NCBI GenBank assembly: GCA_020002185.1
Contig: CM034532.1
Location: 25,832,100 to 25,896,099, forward strand
Source of the DNA: Paraescarpia echinospica
Lineage: Eukaryota; Annelida; Polychaeta; Sabellida; Siboglinidae
Direction of reading: 5' to 3'
DNA length: 64,000 nt
Shown here piece by piece: positions 1-13,200 of the stretch. A model generated the notes under the pieces. It was not told the origin of the DNA and made no database searches. It was given only the letters and a program-made list of their open reading frames with translations. Both the position numbers and the translations under genes were made by a program. Numbering within the stretch: position 1 is the stretch's first letter; the number at the start of each line of letters is the position of its first letter.

Positions 1-1640
1 TAAGATTGAACTACAGGAAGTGTTATTCCATTAAACACGTACAAAAATCTACTAATTAAATGTGTTCCAACAAAACTTATATTGATTTGTAGAAATGAAA
101 AAAACTATAAAAACAATTCAACATGAAAAATCATTTTGTGCTGACTGCATGAGCACATATGAATTCTAACTATATAGACATTTTTTTTATTCTCTAGGAC
201 TCGTGTATGCATACCACAGATTTCATAAATCGGGACAATCTGTTTATGATATGAATGTTACCGATGAGATGAGACACAAGATTTGTTTGTGTATACAATC
301 TACTGCCTGTAATAATATCACGGTACTTGCATCAGCAGCTTTTCATGCAGACATTCGCCATGTGATGAGACACGGATGATTGATGAATCCATCATCACTG
401 AATAATCAGCCTTTAGGACTGTGAAAGAAGATTGCTGCTTCTCAGAAGTGATTTCTCTCATCACATTACATAAGAATGTGGCGTGGCAAAGATAACTGAT
501 TCATCTGTGGCTGGCCATGAGTACTGTATGTATTACCACAACCAAAACATGGTTCAGTACCGCATGTAGGCAATATGGTTTGACTATTGCCACGCCTTTA
601 TGCAGGATCAAATTTTTACCAGCCCAAAAATGGCCTAATACAAATATGCATATATATAAACATAAATATATACACATAAACAGATATGTTTAACTAATTT
701 CAACCCATCCAAATTCAAATTTCAACCAGTCCAAAAATGAACTTAACCAGTCCAAATGATGGGTCTCTAATAAAGCTGTGGTTCAGTACCACATCTATGC
801 AGGATAGTTCAACTATCATAACCAAAACACACCATGGATTGCCTGTGAGCGTCATTGTTGGTTGCCCGGGCGACAAGTGGTTGGTGCTGCACCTGGTGGA
901 ACTGCGAGAAAACCGCACCTGTAGAATTCAATGAATGCAACCCAAGTAGAGTCTCCAAGGTACCAACACATAACCAATGAACTCTGATCACTGGTGTAAA
1001 AGGTAACCAGCTTTGTATGCACATTGAGAGAACACTGAACACTACACAATATCGTAGTACGGCCAACGTCACACTGATGAAGATAACTTCTGAAGATAAC
1101 ACCAAAGATGACGATACAACCAGTCAAATAAACATCACCAAACAATCACATTTATGGTGCAGATATTTCGGTAAATAACAACCCCCAAAGTGTTTGTCAA
1201 ACCACTCTATTTACTAGAGAAGTACCTTTCTTGTGCCTCTAGATGGCTCTGATGCATATAGAGCTGCATGAATAATTACGTAAATAATTTAAAGTTTGTT
1301 CAAGAGAGTGCCAACAAATACAAGCGAGCTAGCCACCTGTTATGTCAATGTTGACAGTATCTATGAATAAACAACCAGTCATCAATCAGGTTTTACTCCG
1401 GAGTACCACACCCTACTTGATGGTGATTGCACTCTACTCTAGAGTAACTCACTCTAATTGCTGCTCATTGCACTCTACACTCCCCTACAGAGAATCAATG
1501 TATGACTTGCATTGGACTCACAGTAAAATACTATAAACACTGTTGACATTTCTTCCTAGTACTAAAGTTAAAAAATGTGAATAAGTTTTTTAATATGTCA
1601 CTTACCTGTGTAATATTTCAAGTATGTCTTGTAACAACTG
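1..1640. other. Unassigned sequence (intron 2 side of the kinase gene)
   Basis: AT-rich single-copy-looking sequence with no recognisable gene on either strand. A plus-strand stretch at 199-380 is open after an acceptor-like TTCTCTAG and stops at a TGA, but its about 60 residues match nothing I know. No kinase C-lobe motif was found on the minus strand. Confidence 0.5.
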
Positions 1641-1802
1641 CGTGTGCATGTGTGTGTATCTGTGTGTGCATGTGTGTGTATCTGTGTGTGCATGTGTGTG
1701 TATCTGTGTGTGCATGTGTGTGTATCTGTGTGTGCATGTGTGTGTGTCTGTGTGTGCATGTGTGTGTATCTGTGTGTGCATGTGTGTGTATCTGTGTGTG
1801 CA
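1641..1802. repeat. GT-rich 22-bp tandem repeat
   Basis: Seven to eight copies of a 22-bp unit (GCATGTGTGTGTATCTGTGT plus TG), almost without change. It is a compound microsatellite/minisatellite. Open frames over it are low-complexity Cys/Val or His/Thr strings and are not genes. Confidence 0.95.
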
Positions 1803-1907
1803 CATGAGCATGCATACATAGGCGTAATAATAGATTAAGTAAAGTGTCCCCAGCTGACTGGCGAACCTAAGAATAATCACCAAAAATACACGTAATGTTG
1901 TCAGCCA

Positions 1908-4900
1908 TCAATTACACACACATGCATACATAGTTACATACATACCCACAATACATCAATTACACACACATGCATACATAGTCACATACATACCCATGAT
2001 ATATCAATTACACACACACATGCATACATAGTCACACACATACCCACGATACATCAATTACACACACATGCATACATAGTCACATACATACCCACGATAC
2101 ATCAATTACACACACATGCATACATAGTTACATACATACCCATGATATATCAATTACACACACACATGCATACATAGTTACATACATACCCATGATACAT
2201 CAATTACACACACATGCATACATAGGTACATACATACCCACGATACATCAATTACACACACATGCATACATAGTTACATACATACCCATGATACATCAAT
2301 TACACACACATGCATACATAGGTACATACATACCCACGATATATCAATTACACACACATGCATACATAGTTACATAAATACCCATGATACATCAATTACA
2401 CACACATGCATACATAGGTACATACATAGCCACGATACATCAATTACACACACATGCATACATAGTTACATACATACCCACGATACACCAATTACACACA
2501 CATGCATACATAGTTACATACATACTCATGATATATCAATTACACACACATGCATACATAGCTACATACATACCCATGATATATCAATTACACACACATG
2601 CATACATAGTCACATACATACCCACGATAAATCAATTACACACACATGCATACATAGTTACATACATACCCATGATATATCAATTACACACACATGCATA
2701 CATAGCTACATACATACCCATGATACATCAATTACACACACATGCATACATAGTAACATACATACCCACGATACATAAATTACACACACATGCATACATA
2801 GTTACATACATAGCCACGATACATCAATTACACACACATGCATACATAGTTACATACATACCCTTGATATATCAATTACACACATGCATACATAGCTACA
2901 TACATACCCAGGATATATCAATTACACACACATGCATACATAGTCACATACATACCCACGATAAATCAATTACACACACATGCATACATAGCTACAAACA
3001 TACCCATGATACATCAATTACACACACATGCATACATAGTAACATACATACCCACAATACATCAATTACACACACATGCATACATAGTTACATACATACC
3101 CATGATACATCAATTACACACACATGCATACATAGTTACATACATACCCACGATACATCAATTACACACACATGCATACATAGTTACATACATACCCACA
3201 ATACATAAATTACACACACATGCATACATAGTTACATACATACCCAGGATACATCAATTACACACACATGCATACATAGTCACATACATACCCATGATAT
3301 ATCAATTACACACACATGCATACATAGTCACATACATACCCATGATATATCAATTACACACACATGCATACATAGCTACAAACATACCCATGATACATCA
3401 ATTACACACACATGCATACATAGTAACATACATACCCACTATACATAAATTACACACACATGCATACATACCCATGATACATCAATTACACACACATGCA
3501 TACATAGTTACATACATACCCATGTTACATCAATTACACACGCACATGCATACATAGTAACATACATACCCACAATACATCAATTACACACACACACATG
3601 CATACATAGTTACATACATACCCACAATACATCAATTACACACACATGCATACATAGTTACATACATACCCACAATACATAAATTACACACACATGCATA
3701 CATAGTTACATACATACCCACGATACATCAATTACACACACACACATGCATACATAGTTACATACATACCCACAATACATAAATTACACACATGCATACA
3801 TAGTTACATACATACCCACAATACATAAATTACACACACATGCATACATAGTTACATACATACCCACAATACATAAATTACACACACATGCATACATAGT
3901 TACATACATACCCACAATACATCAATTACACACACATGCATACATAGTTACATACATACCCACAATACATAAATTACACACACATGCATACATAGTTACA
4001 TACATACCCACAATACATAAATTACACACACATGCATACATAGTTACATACATACCCACAATACATAAATTACACACACATGCATACATAGTTACATACA
4101 TACCCACAATACATAAATTACACACACATGCATACATAGTTACATACATACCCACAATACATAAATTACACACACACATACATACATAGTTACATACATA
4201 CCCACAATACATAAATTACGCACACATGCATACATAGTTACATACATACCCAGGATACATCAATTACACACACATGCATACATAGTCACATACATACCCA
4301 TGATACATCAATTACACACACACATGCATACATAGTCACATACATACCCAGGATACATCAATTACACATACTCATGCATACATAGTTACATACATACCCA
4401 CAATACATAAATTACACACACATGCATACATAGTTACATACATACCCACAACACATAAATTACACACACATGCATACATAGTAACATACATACCCACGAT
4501 ACATCAATTACACACACATGCATACATAGTCACATACATACCCACGATACATCAATTACACACACATGCATACATAGTCACATACATACCCATGATACAT
4601 CAATTACACACACTCATGCATACATAGTTACATACATACCCACAATACATAAATTACACACACATGCATACATAGTTACATACATACCCACAATACATAA
4701 ATTACACACACATGCATACATAGTTACATACATACCCACAATACATAAATTACACACACATGCATACATAGTTACATACATACCCACAATACATAGTCAC
4801 ACACATACCCAGGATACATCAATTACACACACATGCATACATAGTTACATACATACCCACGATACATAAATTACACACACATGCATACATAGTCACACAC

Positions 4901-5691
4901 ATACCCAGGATACATCAATTACACACACATGCATACATAGTTACATACAAACCCACGATACATAAATTACACACACATGCATACATAGCTACATACATAC
5001 CCAGGATACATCAATTACACACACATGCATACATAGTTACACACATACCCACGATACATCAATTACACACACATGCATACATAGTCACATACATACCCAC
5101 GATACATCAATTACACACACACATGCATACATAGTCACACACATACCCAGGATACATCAATTACACACACATGCATACATAGTCACATACATACCCATGA
5201 TACATCAATTACACACACATGCATACAGTCACATACATACCCAGGATACATCAATTACACACATATGCATACATAGTCACACACATACCCAGGATACATC
5301 AATTACACACACATGCATACATAGTCACATACATACCCACGATACATCAATTACACACACATGCATACATAGTTACTTACATACCCACGATACATAAATT
5401 ACACACACATGCATACATAGTTATACATATACCCAGGATACATAAATTACACACACATGCATACATAGTCACACACATACCCAGGATACATCAATTACAC
5501 ACACATGCATACATAGTCACATACATACCCAGGATACATCAATTACACACACATGCATACATAGTCACACACATACCCAGGATACATCAATTACACACAC
5601 ATGCATACATAGTCACATACATACCCATGATACATCAATTACACACACATGCATACATAGCTACATACATACCCACGATACATAAATTACA
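1908..5691. repeat. 48-bp minisatellite, about 79 copies
   Basis: The unit contains CATGCATACATAG, then a TACATACATACCCA block, then ATACATCAATTACACACA; successive CATGCATACATAG blocks are 48 bp apart. Copies vary mostly at the position after CCCA (CGAT, TGAT, CAAT, GGAT) and at CATCAAT versus CATAAAT. Because 48 is a multiple of three, apparent 16-residue-repeat proteins run through it; they are artefacts. The array lies in the intron after kinase exon B and starts 35 bp beyond its donor. Confidence 0.97.
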
Positions 5692-5726
5692 GTAATATAT
5701 ATTTTAATACCTATAACTTCTCCTAC

Positions 5727-5855
5727 CTTAAGAGTCTCGTAAAGTCGAATGATGTTTGGATGTCGAAGCTGTGCAAGAATTGTTGCTTCCCGGTGTAGAT
5801 TTGCCCGTATATAGTCCTCTTTGATCTTGCGAGTGTCAATCACTTTGATGGCTAC
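5727..5855 (-). CDS. Ser/Thr protein kinase, second coding exon (VAIK lysine, helix C, RHPNI block)
   Basis: A 129-base exon of 43 codons, phase 0 at both ends. The acceptor reads TGTCCGCAG before GTAGCC, with AG at 5857-5856; the donor is AAG/GTAGGA with GT at 5726-5725. Joined to the exon at 42827-42717, it gives the ATP-binding lysine at residue 41 (VAIK) and the helix C glutamate at residue 60 (HREA). The 19-residue spacing is the one normally seen between these catalytic residues. The RHPNIIRLYETLK segment is the classic strand beta-4 region of AMPK-related kinases. The HRD, DFG and APE motifs are not in this window and should lie further left. A 48-bp minisatellite starts only 35 bp past the donor, inside the next intron. 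Predicted role: phosphotransfer from ATP to Ser/Thr of protein substrates; the substrate is unknown. Confidence 0.9.
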
Positions 5856-5856
5856 C

Positions 5857-7745
5857 TGCGGACATACACACGACAGGTTTGGTTTTTGCTGCTCATTTGC
5901 CAGTTACAGCAACATTTTGTTACCTGAATAGAAATGAATAGAATATAATTAAACACTGACATTAATTATGCATGCCTGTGCATTCACACAGCTGCAGTGG
6001 CAATAGAGTGAAATCAAACAACCATTCATTATAGATCAGTGTTTTTGTATTAGCTGTGTTGGGGCTGGTGGCAACAAAAGGCCAGTTGGAATAACAAATC
6101 ATTGCACTGAGCTGAACATGTTAATGCAATTATTAAAAACTACTCATACGAGAGGTTCTGAAAATTATAAAACCAAAATGAAACCAATTTATTCAGGCAG
6201 GTTATATTGCTGATCTGTGTCACTTGTCTTGCGAAAGTTTGAACTCTGTTCATGGATACTGATTGTTCAAAATGTCTTTGGACACGTTAGAGCATTTATG
6301 GCAGTATGTGATGACAAGTTGATATTTACTCAGTATCATTACAAATTCTGTCAACAAGTTTTCGATCAGTTAATTTTTTGTTTGTTTCAATATTCTAATT
6401 ATAAAGCCCATGACCAAGAAAGCCATATTTATATAGAGAATAACTTCCACATTTCCTCAAATTGTAATTTTATTCTGAACAGAAATAGAACAAAGATCTC
6501 GAAATGTCACGCAGTACTGTTTGTGGAAATATATCTTTTTACCCACGAAGTTTGAATGCAAATTTCGAAAATACTTGTACTTTCCTAGAATCAGTTGATA
6601 TTGATTTCGACATCATTGCTATTTCTGTAACACAGGCTGAATCCAATCAGATGTCCCAGTTTCAACTAATAAGTTACTCACTCTTCACACTGTAAGGGAT
6701 TACAACAGACAGAGTGATGGTAGCACTATATAGTTAAACTGGTGATAATACAGGTAAAATTAAAGAACACTTTTTATTGATCCTCGCATGGAAATTGCAT
6801 AATAAATCATTGAAGTGAATAAGTTATCTATGTCAATTCAATATCAATAAAATAAAACAACTTATCATACATAAAATATAACAGTACATAATATCAATAC
6901 TGCTTTGACGGTTCAATGGACATTAATTAACAAAAGATCTCTGTCGATTTATGTTTATTCAGCTTTTAGCCGATAATAACTATACATTTAAGAATAAACA
7001 TAATAAAAATTTACTCTTGCATTTGCAAAGATGTCCGCCACTCATAATTCAGAGATAAACATTTGCATAAGAATTCTCAGGTGTTCAGAGCCAAAAACTC
7101 AACAATTATAGGATGTCATGAACACAATATTACGCAATTATGTAGATTACTGAAATGACCAAACTAGAGAGAGAACAGAGTGGGAACGCCAGGTAAGACT
7201 ATGACCTAAGAGCATACTTGACAATAGGATATCACGCAATAAGGATCATCTAGCAACAGCCTCTAGCTAACTCCACAACTGTGAGAGCCACTCTGCCATT
7301 CTCTGCGACATGCTGCGAGTATCCATGACAACAGATATCTTCTTTCATACAGTGACAGTAGGAATCCCAGCAAAATATGAAAACTACACTATTTATTAAT
7401 GAACAGGCCTGCTCGTAAAAGCGGTGCGCTTTACGAGAGAGAATTTTACATAAACTCTTGCTGGATACACTGACATCAACCTCATTGACTTGCGCATGTA
7501 CGCGCATAATCACACGTTCATGTAAGCCCACACTTGCACGCATGCACACGCACGTATGCACACATGCATGCATACATGCAAGGCACGCACACGACAACTT
7601 TTTTTATATTCCGTAGTGATTTTAGTAGTAGGTCACCACACAAACGTAACATATAGAAAGCTATCTTAGTAACTCGTAGTTAAAAAGCAAACACACAAAT
7701 GTCAATAAAACACGTCTGTGCCCAGTAGCATTATCAACTACTTTC
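5857..7745. other. Unassigned intronic sequence
   Basis: AT-rich intron sequence with a short CA/GCA-rich patch near 7480-7590. No gene or recognisable element was seen. The reading frames around 6217-6695 and 7250-7597 have no familiar motifs. Confidence 0.5.
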
Positions 7746-8107
7746 AGGAGGGTACTAGGAGGGCATTAGATGGGCACAAACAGCACTAGGAGGGCACTTG
7801 GAGGGCACTAACTGAGTACTAGGTGGGCACTAGGAGGGCAATAACTGAGTACTAGGTGGGCACTAGGAGGGCACTAGGAGGGCACTAACTGAGTACTAGG
7901 TGGGCACTAGGTGGGCACTAGGAGGGCACTAACTGAGTACTAGATGGACACTAGGTGGGCATTAGGAGGGCACTAGGAGGGCACTAACTGATTACTAGGT
8001 GGGCACTAGGTGGGCACTAGGAGGGCACTAACTGAGTACTAAGTGGGCAATAGGTGGGCACTATGAAGCTCCTAGGAGGGTCCAAGAGGGCACTAACGGG
8101 GCACTAG
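7746..8107. repeat. 11-bp G-rich minisatellite
   Basis: Tandem ACTAGGAGGGC / ACTAGGTGGGC units of 11 bp with interspersed ACTAACTGAGT variants, about 33 copies. The phase is regular across most of the array, with some decay at the right end. Confidence 0.93.
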
Positions 8108-8149
8108 AACACAGCCTCTTCCAACACTAACACATACTCTGTGTCTGAG

Positions 8150-8216
8150 CCTACTTGGCATCCTACTTGGCCCGTTTACTTGGCATCCTACTTGGCCCGT
8201 CTACTTGGTATCCTAC
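8150..8216. repeat. Short 25-bp tandem repeat
   Basis: About 2.6 copies of a 25-bp unit containing TCCTACTTGGCCCGT followed by TACTTGGCA, directly after the 11-bp array. Confidence 0.85.
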
Positions 8217-8771
8217 GCTGGGACAGCAACAACAATAGCTGCTCCCAGCCGCCGGCTGAATGTGATGATTATCTCTCATCTCAATGCGGATCAATACCGT
8301 AATGTTTCATTCCGTGCTCATCATCAGCTCCGCAGCTTATGCCATCTCCCAATCATGTCCTTGACCAATGCAAACAGCTGCAGTGTCCCCGCCACTGCAC
8401 TTTTTTCCCCTGTCATCGCCCATGTCACCCTCCTGGGCCACCCTCTTGTCCCTTATGGCCAGATTATTACTACGTACAGGTAGTAGACAATCCAAACTAG
8501 TTAGTCAGGACTTTCAAAGATGTTCGCCGTACCCAAGTTTTCAATATGGATAGGTGTCCACTATGGCAGGCTGCAGGCTTTACTCACACATGAGATGCCA
8601 CAATACATTGTACTGACATAATCATTATTAAAGTATTCTAGACTGCTACTTCCTGTACAACAACATGTCTAACTGGAACAATTGTGTCCTGAAATAATTA
8701 TAGTTCACAAAAGCAAAAATAACAGTTTGTTTAGAAAAAATCCATAGTCTGTTATCACTGTCTCTATTTAT
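8217..8771. other. Unassigned sequence between two arrays
   Basis: Mixed-composition sequence without a convincing gene. A plus-strand frame at 8205-8483 has no recognisable domain. Confidence 0.5.
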
Positions 8772-10347
8772 AGCCCCCAACTGAGAATGAGACATTCAAT
8801 GCTACATAATAACCCCAAACAGAGACAGAGACAGTCATTGCTACATAAGAACCCCAACAGAGGCTGAAACAATCATTGCTACATAAAAGCTCGAAAAGAG
8901 ACTGAGATATTGCTACCTAAGAACCCCAACAGAGGCCGAGACAATCATTGCTACACAAGAATCCCAACAGAGACTGAGACAATCACTGCTACATAAGAAC
9001 TCGAAAAGAGATTGAGGCAGTGATTGCTACATAAGAGCCCCAACAGAGACTGAGATATTGCTACATAAGTGTCCCAACAGAGACTGAGATATTGCTACAT
9101 AAGAGCCCCAACAGAGACCGAGACAGTTATTGCTAAGTAAGAGCCCCAATAGAGACTGAGACACCCATTGTTATGTAAGAGTCCCAACAGAGAGTGAGAC
9201 ATTGCTACCTAAGGACCCCAAAAGAGACCGAAACAATCACTGCTACATAACAGCTTGAAAAGAGACTGAGATATTGCTACCTAAGAACTCCAACAGAGGC
9301 CGAGACAATCATTGCTACACAAGAATCCCAACAGAGACTGAGACAATCACTGCTACATAAGAACTCGAAAAGAGATTGAGGCAGTGATTGCTACATAAGA
9401 GCCCCAAGAAAGACCGAGATATTGCTACATAAGAGCCCCAACAGAGACTGAGACAGTCATTGCTAGGTAAGTGCCCCAACAGAGACTGAGACATTCATTG
9501 CTACCTAATAACTCCAACAAAGGCCGAGACAATCATTGCTACATAATAACTCCAACAAAGGCCGAGACAATCATTGCTACATAAGAACCCCAACAGAGAC
9601 TGAGACAATCATTGCTACATAAGTATTCGAAAAGAGATTGAGACAGCAATTGCTACATAAGAGCCCCAACAGAGACTGAGATATTGCTACATAAGAGCCC
9701 CAACAGAGACCGAGACAGTCATTGCTAAGTAAGAGCCCCAATAGAGACTGAGACACCCATTGTTATTTAATCATTGCTACATAAAAGCTCGAAAAGAGAC
9801 TGAGATATTGCAGCATAAGAGCCCCAACACAGACTGGGATATTGCTGCATAAGAGCCCCAACAGAGATTGGGATATTGCTGCATAAGAACCCTAACAGAG
9901 ACTGAGATATTGCAGCATAAGAGCCCCAACAGAGACTGGGATATTGCAGCATAAGAGCCCCAACAAAGACTGAGATATTGCAGCATAAGAGCCCCAACAG
10001 AGACTGGGATATTGCAGCATAAGAGCCCCAACAAAGACTGAGATATTGCTGCATAAGAACCCCAACAGAGACTGAGATATTGCAGCATAAGAGCCCCAAC
10101 AGAGACTGAGATATTGCTGCACAAGAGCCTCAACAGACACTGAGAGATTCATTGCTACATAAGAGCTCCAAAAGAGACTAAGAGTCATTGCTACATAACA
10201 GCTCCAACAGAGACTGAGATATTGCTACATAAGAGCCCCAACAGAGACTGAAACAATCATTGCTACACAAGAGCTTCAAAAGAGACCGATACACTCATTG
10301 CTACATAAGAACCCCAACAGAGACTGAGATACTCTTTGCTACATAAC
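8772..10347. repeat. 33-38 bp minisatellite, left block
   Basis: Units read GCTACATAAGAGCCCCAACA followed by GAGACTGAG and then either ATATT (33-bp form) or ACAATCATT-type endings (about 38 bp). The 9780-10135 part is almost pure 33-bp units, giving an 11-residue-periodic open frame on the minus strand that is not a gene. A longer block recurs with an offset of about 364 bp (8889 against 9253). Confidence 0.95.
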
Positions 10348-10729
10348 ATAGTTGGAATTCTCCAAAAGAAACATAAGATTCGGCGTACCAAAGATATTCA
10401 ATAATTCTCCCGATATCATTATTAGTAAAATATTCACAAACAGTATCCACGGATTCTCCGCCTATATTAAAATATACATTATTGAAAGATATCAGTACTT
10501 GTACTATTATTAACTGTTATATATGTGGAAAATAATTAACAAAAATTTATTGTAATGTCTGTTGATGCATTTTGTGATTATTATATTATAATTATTATTC
10601 AAGGTGGCTCTTGTGGCAGCAACATTTAAATGCCTTAACGGGAGTCTCCTGACTTATTATATATACTCAGTTATAATACATGTATTTGTAATTATTGGTC
10701 TATTGGTCTAACAAATTTAATTTCATAAC
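10348..10729. mobile_element. 382-bp AT-rich insertion splitting the 33-38 bp array
   Basis: The array stops after CATAAC (10342-10347) and restarts after a second CATAAC (10724-10729), so the AT-rich segment between looks like an insertion with a 6-bp target-site duplication. No terminal inverted repeat or coding region was seen; the element type is unknown. Confidence 0.5.
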
Positions 10730-10866
10730 AGCCCCAACAGAGACTGAGACAGTCATCGCTACATAAGATCCCAATAAATACTCAGATATTGCTACTACCC
10801 CACCAGAGAGTCATTGCTATATAAGAGCCCCAACAGAGACAGTCATTGCCACATAAGAACCCCACC
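10730..10866. repeat. 33-38 bp minisatellite, right block
   Basis: AGCCCCAACAGAGACTGAGA-type units resume here, more degenerate than in the left block, and fade by about 10866. Confidence 0.85.
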
Positions 10867-11409
10867 AGAGAATAAGACAAGGAGACCAACAGTGATGGTG
10901 AGGTGGCTAAATGACTTAGGCGCCCACAGTTTGCCTTACATAGAGCACAAGAAGCGATGTGGACTGCCCCAGGCCCAGTAAGGCCGGCCCTAGGGCCATC
11001 ACATCATTAGAGCAAGCAAGAGAATGCAATAAGGACAAAGTGAATTAGAGACAGCTTAACCACTGCTATAGTCCGCTCAATTAAAGGTGACTCTTGTTGG
11101 CTCTGATGCCCGCCAGACGCTATCTGTTTATTACTATTTCTCTCGCACAAATACTGCATAGCTTCTACACCAGTGTGTGTGCGTGTGTGTGCATGCGTGC
11201 TTGTGAGTGTGTGTGTGTGAATGTATACAGAATCCAGGGGACACGAAATAACACGCAGTCACTAGTTACACACGAGTGTAAGTTAAATATCAGAAAGTAT
11301 TCGTTTTCACAGAGTGCTATAAATAATTATTAATGGACTAAAGTATCTGCTGGTTGTGTAAATGTTAGCTGTGTGAATATGTTTATGAACAAAATCGACA
11401 AATATCTTA
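10867..11409. other. Unassigned sequence with a short GT run
   Basis: Intronic sequence containing a GTGTGT-rich patch at about 11174-11222. No gene was recognised. Confidence 0.5.
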
Positions 11410-12013
11410 CAGGGGTAGAACTACCCACTAGTCCGCTAGTCCGTACACTAGTAAAGATTACGGCGGACTAGTAAATCCGCCTACCAACTAGTCCAGCTGT
11501 CTAGTAAAAATCAGGATGTTGCATGATGCCACCATCCGTACCATTGACAAACTAATTCTTTACGTAATGAGGCGACAGTGAAAAGTGAAACAGTGCTGTT
11601 GATTGGCTGTTGTGTGACATCGAATTCTGAAATGACAGTTTTGTTTGGTTTAGCGTATCTGGTAGAGGGGTAGGGCTAATGAGTGCAATTGGTGGTCATT
11701 TTCAAATGCACGGTTTTCGAATACGGTTTACATCTACATTGCTTTATTAGTCTACGTTTATGCACGATGTATCATTACTTGACTGGGGTTGCAAAACCAG
11801 CAGAAAAACGCAAGCTGGAAAAACACTGCAACTGCCCACCGAGCCATTCAAGTGCTGAAAACGGCCACCATGGACCGTCTGATGCATTTGTTGCAATTTA
11901 AATTTGTGTTGTTTTGATATTTTCGGGACTAGTAAACCTTTTGGCGGACTAGTAAACTTTTGTCTTTACTAGTCCTGCTGTCCAGTAAAATAAATGCTGA
12001 AGTTCTACCCCTG
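11410..12013. mobile_element. hAT-like non-autonomous DNA transposon (MITE), 604 bp
   Basis: The element has 13-bp perfect terminal inverted repeats (CAGGGGTAGAACT at the left, its complement at the right). It is flanked by a direct TCTTA repeat (11405-11409 and 12014-12018), a likely 5-bp target-site duplication. Both subterminal regions carry several ACTAGT/CTAGTCCG/CTAGTAAA motifs in both orientations, the arrangement expected of transposase-binding subterminal repeats in hAT elements. The CAGGGGT terminus is hAT-like, but a 5-bp duplication is shorter than the usual 8 bp. A 72-codon frame at 11683-11901 inside it is not recognisable as a transposase. Confidence 0.75.
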
Positions 12014-12883
12014 TCTTACGAGGGCAGGTTTTACATAGATGCAAAGTGTTGGACTCTCAAAAAAGGGCCCAGTTCACATGTCGACAGTAACAGTAAATCT
12101 TGTTAGAGACCTGTAAAATAACAATCGTTCTAATTGGAATAACACAGGGTCAAGCATACATCCTGGGATAATTTTCATGATTTTTCATGATTTTCAGGGA
12201 AGTTGAGTAATTTAATAAGATAAAATATTCTTTATTATCTCAACTGAGAAATTGTTCTTGGGTTAGAACAGACATGTCCACATGAATAGCTCAGCATTCA
12301 AATTTTGTCTGGATGGAACAAAATGTTAATCATTTTATTCTAAAATGACAAAATATATGCCCAGCACATTGTTACATGGAACAAAGGTGAAAGTCGGCAG
12401 ACTTAATTACTGGCGTTTATTTTGACTGCATGTTTATAGTATCCACAAACTATCACACTATATACTAGGCCCTACATGCAGAATACTACTTTTCCATCGA
12501 GGTTTTACTATTACGTCAACAGGTATACGAGGCCCTTAGGAATATATATTTTGTACACTTCCCTCAACAATCCACCATTTACTTATATAAGCATTTAAAA
12601 CATAGAACAGTGAAACATGGAAATGATGACAGCATACACGAGAGAGTTAGACCACTGTCTTTAGTTGGCTATATGCAACAGTGGTAGTGATAACACAACC
12701 ATGTCAACGCTGCGACGGCAGTGTAGGAGGGAGGGATTATGAGTGTCTACCATACACTAACCATATTAACAGTGCGAGGACTGCACCAACAGATCAACGA
12801 CCAATACTGCCAGCAATGAGGACCTCTCACATACACCTTCACATGTAAATGCACGAAATTATGCAAGTGGCATTATCAAATGT
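12014..12883. other. Unassigned intronic sequence
   Basis: No gene was seen. The last about 45 bases (12839-12883) resemble 13789-13830, so the SINE and 22-bp array between them are bracketed by a diverged direct repeat. Confidence 0.5.
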
Positions 12884-13193
12884 AAAAAGTTCTTATATAA
12901 TGCAGTATCCAGTCCTCAGGACTGCTCAAAGCACTTTACACTTTACTTCCTGGCAGACGTGTTCAATCGAACACTATCTCAACTTCTCTGGAAAGCATTC
13001 AGCCATGCTGCAATTAATGTGTGAAAACTATTCGTACCCAAATATCCACCACTGTCAATAGACAAGTACTCATTCATACAGCTGAGTGAACTGGACAAAC
13101 GAACTTGCCCAAGGTTCAACACCACAGAACAGGATTCGAACGCAGGTTCTCTTGAGAGTCCTAAGCTCTAGCCACTGCACCACTGCGCTCCAC
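12884..13193 (-). mobile_element. tRNA-derived SINE, most complete copy
   Basis: Read on the minus strand, it begins at 13193 with a tRNA-like head. The A box is TGGTGCAGTGG and the B box is GTTCGAATCC. A body follows containing TTGGGCAAGTTCGTT and CACTCAGCTGTATGAATGAG, and a tail ends in GCATTATATAAGAACTT. The pol III promoter spacing and the shared body and tail with copies at 24.8 kb, 28.4 kb, 50.9 kb and 52.7 kb define the family. It is mutated in places but nearly full length, about 310 bp. Confidence 0.85.
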
Positions 13194-13200
13194 AAAGATC

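Noticed and set aside
1908..5691. 274- and 183-codon frames with a His/Tyr/Ile-rich 16-residue repeat
   Set aside because: Produced by the 48-bp unit being a multiple of three; no signal peptide, splice context or unique flank.
1908..5691. CRISPR-like array
   Set aside because: Units are contiguous with no unique spacers; this is a eukaryotic minisatellite.
11683..11901. Transposase gene inside the hAT-like element
   Set aside because: The 72-codon frame has no catalytic or dimerisation motif and is too short.
13140..13193. Functional tRNA gene
   Set aside because: The A and B boxes belong to a SINE head with attached body and tail, repeated elsewhere in the window; no clean acceptor stem.
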